This document shows positions 21,780-33,083 of a DNA stretch of 64,000 nucleotides, one piece after another; the first letter of the stretch is position 1, and every line of letters begins with the position of its first letter. A program made the translations under genes and the position numbers. The notes below the pieces were generated by a model, which was not told the origin of the DNA, ran no database searches, and saw only the letters and a list, made by a program, of their open reading frames with translations. The DNA is taken from the NCBI GenBank assembly GCA_022376515.1, contig WTXI01000056.1:62001-126000 (forward strand). The letters are read 5' to 3'. The DNA is from Lactifluus volemus (Eukaryota; Basidiomycota; Agaricomycetes; Russulales; Russulaceae).

Positions 21780-24431
21780 CTATTGTGGACGATCAATGTC
21801 GCCAGAGGAGTCTGCGGGTGCTGTATCAAGCGGAAGACGCGGAACATCTATCGCTATGTCAGCGGCGGACATAGCTGGCTCGTGTGACTGTTCTGGGAAC
21901 CCCACATGAGTGGAAGTTTGAGCGGGAGGCCTATGATCATGATCGACTGTTCCGTCATTCGATGTCGTGTCTGGGCGCGAAACAGCGGTCACTAGGCCAA
22001 TCCTAGATACGGGAGAAGCTAAGGTCAACTGAGTGCCTACAGGAAGAGTATTGTTAGTAACTGGGCCCGAGGGTGGTGACATTGGAATGTCAGGGACAAC
22101 TCCGAGATCTGCGTTGTTTTGCGGAAATGGAATGTTGCTAGACGACGGGGAAAAGGATGGGTGAAGGACGGGTATAGACACAGCCGGTGTGGGATGAGGA
22201 TACGACACTGTGTTGGAAGTGGGTGATATGATTGGACCTGTATCGGTAGTACCTTGCGATATTGGGCCAAGTGAAGTAGCAGCGGGGAGACTGGTTTCAA
22301 CATCAACGGGAGGAGAGCGGCGGGAGGACCCGATGGTTAGGGTAGCATCAAGAACATCGTGCAGCGATGATTCTCCGACATAACGTACGCGGCTATCATC
22401 TTCGGTCATTGCAGGGAAGGATGATACGGTGGGCTCGGTGGAAGGGTTCAGACAGGCGTCGGGGGGGTCGGAGGTGGTCGTGAGAGGATGACGACCCGGG
22501 ATATTGCATAGTGGGTACGAAAATGGGTGGTTCAGAACGTGGCTATGATGATGTGTGGAAGCATTGAAGGTGGTCGGGGCAGCATCGGTGCCTTGATGTA
22601 AAGCGATATAATGATGCCGAATATGTCTGAGAATAAAATAAGGAATGTCATTAGATCCACGATCGCGCGCTTCTCGAGTGATCTCGTTCCACAAATCACA
22701 GAAGTCGTGCTGCAGTCCAGGAAGAGTATTTTCAATGCTGAATTTGGAAATGCACCGCAGGACAAACAATAGACAATAAGTCATATTTGGAGGATCCTCG
22801 AGACACAAGCGAAAGAGCGGGCGAGTGATGTGAATAAAGTTGGCAAGTAAAACGCTGTCACCATTTGCAAGGTAGTTTTGAAAGGTTTCTTCTGATACAC
22901 CTAGTTGATCCTTTGCTATTGCCTTCCAACGCTCATCGCGTTCCGACACGCTTGCAACGACGCCAGCTATTATCCCCTGAGAACATAAACCAGGAACTTG
23001 TCCACCACTAGTAGTACTCTTCAGAGATTGCCAAATATCAACCGATCGCAACAGGTCCACTCCATAATGAAAAAGGCTCCCGAGGGTGTACATGGTTGTA
23101 TTGGAGAGATGTGCTGCATCGGTAGCCTTCGCGCAGATAATGACCCCCCTTTTCTTGTCTTCTTCCAAGGACAAAGTAGATGACACGGTACGGTAAATGA
23201 ATCCGTGAAATGCCCATGCCAATGGCTCGTCGAACTTGGTGAAATCGAGTTCTGGGTCACGTGCTTGGACTACTTCGGAGTTACAGAAACCAGGAATGGC
23301 TTCGAAGAAATGTTCAAGTTCCTTATCGTCTTCCAGAGCATCAATTGTCCATGTTAGGATATTTTTGGTGATCTCCGTCGATAATTTCGAGCCAGCTTCT
23401 TGGACGATCTTCGTTAGGCCCTCATAGAGTAGATGTCTTTCGAGGCCCAGCCCCGGAGCAAGAAGAAAGTAAGGAAGTCGGCAGATTGCAGAAAAGACGA
23501 AATTTAAGAAGAGAAACGCCGACGAAGAAAGTGGTGAATAATAGGGGCTATCCTGCCAGAAGATTGGCATCAATGTGACGCATCCGTATACGCCTCCTGC
23601 AAGCCCGACCCACCAAACAACCAGACTGAACACGGTATGGTTGATGTTGAACAGATAAATAACCAGTCCGGTGAAGAACAGAAACAACGACAGGTGTAGC
23701 AGAGCGGGCAGCGCTTCAACCGACCAAGGAAGGTGGAACTTTTCAACCCCATTAGCAAAGAATGCACGGATTGATGCTCGCTTGTGTGGGATGTATCGTG
23801 CCGGTTGTGTGATTGTGAGGTATCGACGTGCCCATTGCTGTAACATCGTCGCCAGTAGGGCACATGTAAGAGCGATGACTAAACTGAGGAACCAGAGTGA
23901 GTTGACCAAGATTGCTGGTCTCGGAGGAGAGAAGAGGGGAGGTTGAGCTGGAGTGGCAAGGATCGATGCACGAGATATGTTTGGGTCGGCGAGAAGTTGA
24001 TAGATGTTCGCGAGATAGAACAGAGAGGTATCCTGTGGATTCGGTTTTAGGTCTTGAACGGAAACAGTGAGCAATGCTGCGAGTGCAGCAGAGAATAAAC
24101 CGGTCTACGATATTCACGTTGGTCACTGGGCTCCAGCGTAGAGTCGATATAAGGGCTCACGAAGATCAGGATGCCGTCTGCATCCTTTTGCCAGCGATTG
24201 GACATCTTTTCGTCTTCTCCCTCTGTCATCTTAATGTACTGATGAAAGAGGGGCCCCGAACTATCTGAAAAGTTGGCCTGTCCTTGGGAGGGTTGATTCT
24301 GCGCTGGCTGAGGAACGAGACGGGGGCGACCTGTAATACAATCAATGATGATGATAAAACGGAGCGGCGGATAACCTACTCATTTCGATCCCCCCTCCGC
24401 TGATGGGTTCTGGATGTGCTGCTTCGGACAT
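21780..24431 (-). CDS. DUF6535-family membrane protein E (type 1), complete, three exons, ~848 aa
   Basis: Exons are 24380-24431, 24161-24330 and 21780-24104. The ATG at 24431 opens MSEAAHPEPISGG, a type-2-like exon 1, although the body groups with type 1. This suggests exchange of the 5' end. Introns are 49 and 56 nt. Helix 1 is split by intron 2; helices 2-4 lie at ~140-162, ~206-227 and ~230-252. The core carries PGLCSQGIIAG and ENTLPGLQHDFC and ends at YPLCNIPG. The tail is Ser/Thr/Pro-rich and ends DIDRPQ. It is very similar to D, including in its 3' flank, so the pair is a recent tandem duplication. Function unknown. Confidence 0.9.
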
Positions 24432-25716
24432 CGAGGCACTGGAATGAGGAATGGAATGTGAGTAGGTCACTGTCGGGGTTGACAACACCTGGCGCAACAC
24501 CACGGAATCCCCACGGAAGCCTTTCCCCCCTCATCGACTCAAACTCTAATTGGATGAACACTCCAGCCCTTCCGTGGTTTCATCTATTTTCCCCGATATG
24601 ATGTCTATGCACGATCCACCAGTCCAAGCTGGTCCATACTGTCCCCGGCCTCGCTAGAAAAAGGTCATCCAGTGGGTTTTCTGGTCACGTGGAACGATCG
24701 GCATCTCCCGAGACCTGGCACATGCTCCTGAGTGTGCGCGCAAAATGTTTTAGACGATCATGATGTGTACAATTTCGAGGTGTATTATGTTTCACAACAC
24801 GCTTTAACACCGTCAAAATTGTCGTTTTTTTAATACCCTTTAAGCGCACAGTCCTTTTTTTTTTCGCTTGCAGGACAACCACTGCCCAGGGCGAGGGATG
24901 ACAGGCGTGGGAAGTGTAGCGGGCATTGTACAATTACCCGACGCTGAGATAAGCACCGACAACGCGACTTCATCCCCAATCACTGATACCCAGCGGCGAC
25001 ATCGTACTCGAGTGTGGCATCACATCTAATGGTCCTTCCGCCCAGGAGAAATGGACACTCTTTTTTAGAAGCTACTCGTTTCAGTCGGTTCCTCTGCCTA
25101 TTTCTCGACCATGAGCCACTGGCACTTGTCTATTTCTTGAAATGTGATAGTTGATAACCCTTGACATGGATGAAAACGGTCCGCCAGTCTCCCGTCTCCC
25201 AAGTTGTTGTTCAAGTTGTGGCTCCTGCACTGACCCCTCAATCACGCTGTCCGCACGGGCGCCATATATTAATGAACGACTGACGTCACGCAACTCGGAG
25301 GTGCAGGTGATACCAACTCTTTGGTCAGGGCAGCCAAGACTATACTACGTACAACACAAGAGCACTGAGTATTTCTCAAAACAGGAAACCCCCTAAGCGC
25401 TGAGCGCTATATATACAACATCTCGCTTTACTTGAATTTGAAAGGCATAAAGGAGGCACGGAACGAGTGATCAAGATCTGGCGAGCGGCGAATATCGTAC
25501 GGAAAGACGAAACATATATAAGAAGGCGGACATTGGAGGATAGCCTGCCTGAGAAATAAGCCATGGCTCGAAGGAAGGAGTCCGAGTCGAGCGTGCTGAT
25601 TTTGAACGCGAACTAACTCCAGCGTACGGTGCGCACATCGACTTGGTAAAAACAGTCAGAATCACGACATGGCTCTCAACAAAGGGTCCAAAGGGCTCAC
25701 CAGAATAGGGCCATAA
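24432..25716. other. Intergenic between E and F
   Basis: Bases ~24540-24720 share an upstream segment (around tgatgtctatgcacgatc) with ~28630-28800 upstream of F, supporting a shared promoter region for the MSEA-type exon 1. Bases ~24895-24980 are a copy of the dispersed repeat with no LINE in it. Bases 25640-25716 are F downstream flank. No gene supported. Confidence 0.5.
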
Positions 25717-28495
25717 CTATGGAGCATCACCAGGAACTGCATGCCTCGATGGTGGACGATCAATGCCTTCAGAGGAGGACACTGTGTCAGGGAATATATG
25801 AAGGCGCGGAAGTTGCGGAACATCCGTCGCTTTGTCAGGGACGGACATAGCCGAGTCATGTGGCCGCTCTGGGAACTCTACGTTAGTGGAAGTTTGAGCC
25901 CGAGGATTATAATCATTATTGAATGTTCCGTCACTGGAGTTCGGTGCCGTGTCTGTATGTGAAAAAGGGGACCCCTGGGGCGGTGTGAGAGAAATAGACG
26001 TCGCGAACAGGGAGGGGAGAGGAAGAGGAGTGTCGCTGGCAACTGGACCCGAGTATGATGATAATGGAATGTTAGGGACAACTCCGAGACCTGCGTTGGT
26101 TTGCGGGTCGGGAATATTGCTAAACTGCGAGGAAGAAGATGGGTGAGGGACGTATATAGACACTGCCGGGGCGGGATGAGGGTCCAATTCTGTGTTAGAA
26201 GTGGGCGAGATGCCAGTGGTAGGAGCTGTGGCAGTGGGACCTTGCCTTATAAGGTCAAGTGAAGTAGCAGCAGGTCGACTAATTTCAAAATTGACGGGAG
26301 GAGGGCGGCGGGGGGACTCGGTGGTTGGAGTGGCATCAACAACATCATGCAGCGATGATTCTCCGGCAAAATGTACGCGGCTATGATCTCCGGTCGATGC
26401 GGGGAAGGATGACACGTCGGGTACTGAGGAAGGGCTGATGGTGCTCAAAACAGCATCGGGAGGATTGGGAAGTGTTGAAGTGATCGTGAGAGGATAAGTC
26501 TTCTCGCCCGTTGAGATGTCAGAGCGATGACCCGCGATATTGCACAGTGGGTACGACGATGGGTCGCGAAAAACAAGGTCATATTCATTTGTAGAAGCAT
26601 CAAAGGCGGTCGGGGCAGCATCGGTGCCTTGATGTAGAGCGATGTAAAGATGTCGAATGGGTTGGAGAACATAACGACAAACGAAAAGTCCATGATTGTG
26701 TGCTTCCCGAGTGATTTCATTCCACAAGATACAGAAGTCATGCTGCAGTGCAGGAAGAGTATTTCGTATGTCGAGTTTGGAAAGGCGTTCCAAAATGGAT
26801 CCCATATCCATAATCATCCACGCGATATCCTCGAGACACGAGCGGAGGAGCGGGCGAGTGATGTGGATCAAGTTGGCAAGTAGAACGCTGTCTCCATGTG
26901 CAAGGTAATACCGAACCACCTCTTCTGATGCGTCCAGTTGATCCTTGGCGAGTTCCATCCACCGGTCATCCCGTTCCGACTTCGGCACGCTTGCAATGAC
27001 ACCAGCAATTATCCCTCGAGTGCATAATCCAGGATCTCGGTCACCGCTGCTTCTCAGAGACTGCACAATCTCTACAGATCCCAACACAAGATCTAAGCCA
27101 AATCCAAAAATTGACCCGAGGATGTCCATAGATGAACGGGGGAGATGTACTGTATTGATAGCCTTCACGCAAATCATTACCCGCCTTTTCTTGTCTTCCT
27201 CCAAGACCAAACTAGATGTCAAAGTATTGGAAAGGAACTTAGAGAATGCCAGACTCAACGTTAGGTCCAGTTTGTCGAAGACGAGTTGGAATTCGTCCAC
27301 AAATTTCGAGCTACAGAAGGCAGGGATGGCTTCAAAGAATTGTTCAAGCTCTTTATCTTCATCCAGAGCCTGAATTGTCCATGTAAGGATACGACTATTG
27401 ATTTCTGCCGACAATCTTGAGCCAGTTTCTTGGATGGTTTTCGTCATACCTTCATAGAATCGTTGTTCATAAATATACCACGGCGGATAGGGTATAAAGC
27501 GGAAGCCATGTTTTCGAAGAAACAGAGCAATTAGGTAGAATGCGTATTGGATGCCAGCATAGAGGAACCACGCTGACGAAGAAAGCGGTGCATAGTAGGG
27601 GCTATCATGCCAGAAGATTGGCATCAACGTGATGCATATGTATACACCACCTGCAAGTCCGACCCACCAAACAACCACACTGAATACAGTATGGTTGATA
27701 TTGAATAGATAGATAGCCAGTCCGATGAAGAACAGAAACAGGGACAGGTGTAGCAGAGTGGGCAGCGCTTCAACCGACCAAGGAAGATTGAACTTTTCCG
27801 CTCCTTTGGCAAAGAATGCACGGATCGGTGCTCGCTTATGGAGGCTGTATCGCGGTGGTTGTGTGATTGTGACATATCGACGCGCCCACTGTTGTAACAA
27901 TGTGGCCAGTAAGGCACATGTGAGACTGATGACCAAACTGAGGAACCAGAGCGAGTTGACCCAAATTGCTGATTTCGAAGGAGAGAAGGGGGGTGGTTGA
28001 ACTGGAGTGGCAAGGATGGATGCACGAGATATGTTTGGATCGGCGAGAAGCTGATAGATGTTCCCGAGATAGAATGCCGAGATATCCTGTGAATTTGGCT
28101 TCAGGTCTTGAACAGACACAGTGACCAATGCAGCAAGTGCGGCAGAGAATAAACCGGTCTACAATGTTCACGTTGGTCACTGGGCTCCAGCGTTGAGTCG
28201 ATATATGGGCTCACGAAGATAATGATGCCATCAGCATCCTTTTGCCAGCGTTTGGCCATCTTGTTGTCTTCTTCCTCTGTCATCTTGACGTACATATTGA
28301 AGAGGGGCCCTGAACCATCAGAGTAGTTGACCTGTCCTTGGGAGGTTTGATTCTGTGCTGGATGAGGAACTCGACCGGGGCCACCTGTAATATAGGGTAA
28401 TTTGATCAACGATGATGATAAATTGGAGTGGCGGATAACCTACTCATTTCGATCCCCTGTCTGACGATGGGTTCTGGAGGACCTGCTTCGGACAT
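25717..28495 (-). CDS. DUF6535-family membrane protein F (type 2), complete, three exons, ~887 aa
   Basis: Exons are 28444-28495, 28215-28384 and 25717-28158, with two GT...AG introns (59 and 56 nt) in the family phases. The protein opens MSEAGPPEPIV. Type 2 features are LLQQWARRYVTITQ after helix 2 and a longer linker after helix 4 containing YPPWYIYEQRFYEGMTK. Four membrane helices precede the helical core, which ends at YPLCNIAGH. The Ser/Thr/Pro-rich tail is the longest among the type 2 genes. The usual stop after DRP is mutated (TAG replaced by TCG), so translation continues 11 codons and ends PSRHAVPGDAP. Function unknown; membrane location expected. Confidence 0.88.
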
Positions 28496-29581
28496 CGAGG
28501 CACTGGAATGAGGAGGAAAGTTGGGGTTGGGAGTAACAGTAGGTAACTATCCGAGTTGATAAAACCTGGCGCTACGCGACGGAATCTGCGCGGAAGCCTT
28601 TCCCACGTCATCACGTCATCTGCTCACAACTCGTTAACGCTCTAACCCTTCCATTCCATCTATTTGACAGCTTCCCCCAATATGATGTCTATGCACGATC
28701 TACCAATCCAAGCTGGTCCACCGTTACTGGCCCTGCGGTTTTTCTGGTCATGTGGTAAATTTGTAAACCACTTCGTTATCGGCATCTCCCGGGACCTCGC
28801 ATCCGCCGCGCCAAATGTTATAGACAAGGATTAGGACGATCATGATGTGTACAACTTTGAGGTGTATATGTTTCACAACTCATTTAAACGCCGTCGAGAC
28901 TGTCGTATCTTCAACGCCCTTCAACCCCGCAGTCGCTTTTTCGCTCGCTTGACAACCATTGCTCTACTTTAATAGTTCAATTACGCTTGCAGCTTCTTGA
29001 TTGGTTCTGCGGTCAAAACCTCGACTGTGCCTTGCATGGGCGTGAAGGATTGTATTTATAGACTCGCTGATCTGGCCAGCCCTCCAGCCCCCTCTGCATG
29101 CCGCGGAACCCCGACAGAACCCACTTGGAATTGATCGCATTCGAGCACGTTCGATAGTACCACCAGCATTTTCCGTTTTTGCCTCGTATCATCCTATGTT
29201 ATTGACTCTCAAACCCTTTGTTATGACAGACAGCTCCTATGTGCCTAAATATATATGCCACGATACTGGGGCATACTGTACTGGCAAGGCGTTTACGTAC
29301 TTGCGTGAAACAACCACAAACAAACTCAAGCCCATGATCGAAAAATCCCGGGCATTCGATTAGGCATATCTAGACAACATCGCGAAGGCAGAACGAAGGT
29401 ACGGATCGATAGGTCTAGACCAACACATACTGAAAAAAGGAAGGTGTCGCGCATCGAGCCTGCTCTACGCGCCGTAAGCACATCCGCTTGAAATAGCAAT
29501 AACGATAAGCTTATTATTAATAATAATTCAACAGGGCCAAGACCGTATGTCGTCGGCAGAGACCACATGACGTTGTCGTCC
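28496..29581. other. Intergenic between F and G
   Basis: Bases ~28630-28800 match the upstream region of E (~24540-24720). Nothing else is recognised. Bases ~29440-29581 are the 3' flank of G. No gene supported. Confidence 0.5.
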
Positions 29582-32049
29582 CTACTCTGAACGATCAATA
29601 TCGAGAGAGAAAGACACTATGTCAGGGAATGGTGCGAAACATCTGTGGCTATGTCAGGCACAGAAATAGCTGACTGGTGTGACCTCGGACCCTTACATTG
29701 ATAGAGACTGGGAATTGGGGCCGGGGCATATGATAACGGAATTGTCGAAGTGGATGTCGACACGGCGATGCGTGAGGGTCTGACGATGAGTTAAAAGTGA
29801 GAGAGATGGTAGGCATATCAGTGAGGCCTTGTCGAGTAAAGTGGAAGTAGAGTGGGGAGAGCGGTGGAAAGAATCGGGAGTCCGAGTCGGGGTAGCACCA
29901 TATCGTGAGGCGATAGCTGTTGTCAAATGTATGCGGCTATGATGTGCGGTTAATGTGAGGAAAGACAATATGGCGGGCTCTGTGGAAGTAGTGACGATGC
30001 TGAGACTTGGAACGGCGTCGCCGGCTGGGTTGGCAAGGAACAAGTCTCACTTGTGACGTCGGAGTGATGACTCGGGATATTGCACGATGGGTACGACGAT
30101 GACACGAACAGAACAGGGTCATAATTAACCGTGGAAGCATCGAAAGCGGTCGGAGCGGCATGGGTGTCTTGATGTAAAGCGATATAAAGATGCCGAATAG
30201 GTCGGAGAATCCAACGAGGAATGTGATGATGAGGCTCGTGACGGCGCGCTTCTCGAGCGATCTCATTCCACAAAACACAGAAGTCGTGCTGCAGTCCAGG
30301 AAGAGTATTTTCAATGTCGAATTTAGAAATGCATCGCAGGACAAATAGTAAATAATAAGCCATATTTGGAGGATCCTCGAGACACAAGCGAAACAGCGGG
30401 CGAGTGATGTGGATCAAGTTGGCAAGTAAAACGCTGTCTCCATGGGCGAGATAATCTTGAAGCACCTCTTCTGATACGCCTAGTTGATCCTTGGCGAGTG
30501 CCATCCATCGGTCATCCCGTTCTGTCACGCTTGCAATGACGCCGGCAATTATTCCTTGAGAACATAAATTAGGACCTCGATCACCGCTGCTTCTTAGAGA
30601 CCGCCCAATATCAACCGATTGCAACACTTCTACGCCATATCCGAAAACCCTCCCGAAGATGGACATAGTGGCGCGGGAGAGACGTGCTATATTGACGGCC
30701 TTCACGCAAGTGATGACCCGCCTTGTCCTGTCTGCCTCCAAGACCAAACTGGATGACAGGGTACGGGACATGAATCTAGAGAATGCCGGAGCCAACGTCT
30801 GGTCCACTTTGGCGAAAACGCGTTCGAGGTCGTGGACCACGTCCGAGCCGCAGAAGCCAGGGATGGCTTCGAAGAACTGCTCGACTTCCTTATCTTCATC
30901 CAGAGCATGGATCGTCCATGTCAGGATACGGCTGTTGATCTCCGCCGACAGTTCCGAGCCAGTATCTTGGACAGTCTTCGTCATACCCCCAAACAATCGT
31001 CTGCGATACTTGCCAGGCCACATCCTGGGAATAAAGGTGTAGTCGTGATCCCAAAGAAAGTCCACGAGTCTGGAGGCCGCATATTGGATGCCAGCATAGA
31101 ATAAAAATGCCGACGAAGAAAGTGGTGCATAGTAAGGGCTGTCGTGCCAGAAGATTGGCATCAACGTGATGAATACGTATACACCTCCTGCAAGTCCGAT
31201 CCACCAAATAACCGCACTGAAAACGGTATAGTGGGTGTTGAAAAGAAAAACAGCCAGTCCAGAGAAGAACAGGAACAATGACAGGTGTAGCAGAGCGGGG
31301 AGTGCTTTAACGGCCCAAGGAAGATGAAACGTTTCCACCCCATTAGCAAAAAATGCTCGGATCGGTGCTCGCTTGTGTGGACTATAGCGTTGCGGTTGTG
31401 TGATTGTGACGTATCGACGCGCCCACTGCTGCAACAATGTGGCCAGTAAGGCGCATGTGAGACTTATGACCAAACTGAGGAACCAGAATGAGTTGACCCA
31501 GACTGCTGATTTCGGAGGAGAGAAGGGGGGTGGTTGAGCTGCAAGGATCGATTCACGAGATACGTTTGGATCGGCGAGAAGCTGAAAAATCTTCCCGAGA
31601 TAGAATGCAGACGTATCCTGTGAATTTGGCTTTAGGTCTTGAACAGAGACCGCGACCAATGCCGCGATTGCAGCAGAGAATAAACCGGTCTACGATATTC
31701 ACGTTGGACGCCGCACCCCGTGGTGATAAAACACAAAAACTCACGAATATGAGAATACCGTCAGCATCCTTTTGCCAGCGATCGGCCACTTTATTGTCTT
31801 CTTCCTCTGCCATCTTAATGTACATATTGAAGAGGGGCCCTGAGCTGTCAGTAAAGTTCAAGTTGGCCTGTCCCTGCGAGACTTGATTTGGCTCTTTCCA
31901 AGGGACGTCACGGGGGTCGCTAGCAGCTATCGAGAAGGATGAAGTGAATGACGGCAAGGCGGCAAGGTGGGGAATGACTTACCAGTGTTGATTCTCTGTT
32001 CTGGTAAATCCCCTACATCGATAAGTTCGGGAGGCGCTTCTTGGGACAT
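29582..32049 (-). pseudogene. DUF6535-family gene G (type 2), tail lost by frameshift
   Basis: Exons 1 and 2 are 31983-32049 (ATG at 32049, MSQEAPPELIDVG) and 31745-31926; exon 3 starts at 31689. The introns are 56 and 55 nt and everything joins in frame. The four membrane helices and the core are intact through YPSCNIPSHH. A frameshift near 30040 then leads to a stop at 29950, giving ~662 aa. Tail remains continue in another frame (30043-29693), and the ancestral C-terminus is visible just before 29582. Exon 1 is of the MSQ type seen in H-J rather than the MSEA type of F and K. It could be a functional tail-less protein or a decaying gene. Confidence 0.85.
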
Positions 32050-33083
32050 CGAGAGTTAAGGGGAACGGAGCGTGGAATTGGGTAAATGTTTTTTCTGTAT
32101 TGACTCGGAGCCGACAACGTTGGGCATGAACAAGCCGACGATCAAACAAACAAATAAAAACAAATAGAAAATAACTTTTCCTTCCTCCGAGTCTTTCAAC
32201 GATATTTTGTCGACAATTCTGTTTGAACGTGTGGTAAAACAATGCGTAGGCTTCTTGAACGTTATCCTGGTCCTCTCTTCCCTCCCTGTTCCTCTCGCCC
32301 CGATCATGATCTTGGTGCCAGTCTGCGATCCTCCAGTCCGAAGTCGATCGCATTCTCCTGACCGTGACCTCATTGAAGCAAGGTGAGACGGAGGCATCAA
32401 ACCACGGTCGAAACGCCGCCAGATGAAAGCTACCGTGACGCGGTGAGCAACACGACCACGCATCTGAGGTCAGGGCCTGCAGTCTGTGTGTTAGGGAAGC
32501 CCCCGCTGGACCGTCCTGATCCTCGATGTGAGTACTGTGATGCCATATGATGGTACTGTCAGAGATATTATAGATGCGGTAGAGCCTGAAGTTGCTACTG
32601 AAATGTCGGAGAGCTGCTGCAAGCAATTGGGGAAGCCCGGCGGACATACTCACTGGTGGCTATTCCGCCCTGGTATGTACGGTTGCGGAAGCCTTCGTAA
32701 TCCTGGGCCGTTTGTATCTCGACACAGAGAACAAACATTTGATTGGGCATATCTAGACAACATCCTGTTTATAAGACTCGGAACACAGAGAGAAAGTACG
32801 GACGGAACATAATGACCTCACAAACGGTAAGTCGTTTTGTAATACAAAGTTTTACAAGAGACCACAGAACAAACAGAGAAAGGTGGAGAGAAGAGCCGAT
32901 GAGGAGTTCTGAATCGAGCCTGCTACTGCTGAACCTCGTACCGACACGAGCGCATATCGTACTAGTATGTACCGTAAATGACCGTTGGCGTGCCTCAAAA
33001 TCAAGGAGCATATAAATATCCAATAGGGTCACGATTGTATGTAGTATTCAAGTTAGCAGACCAACCACAGGATGGTTTCGCCT
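32050..33083. repeat. Intergenic block shared by the G-H and K-L intervals
   Basis: Bases ~32130-33070 are repeated at ~50150-51160 with high similarity, including the stretch around aatcgagcctgctactg and the adjacent 3' flank of H or L. Several short open frames are present on both strands in both copies but are shifted by indels, so I do not call genes. The block shows that the G-H and K-L pairs arose by a multi-gene duplication. Confidence 0.7.

Noticed and set aside
32056..32463. Minus-strand frame (135 aa) upstream of G, with a similar frame near 50.2-50.5 kb
   Set aside because: The frame is broken by indels in the second copy; the similarity is explained by duplication of the whole intergenic block.
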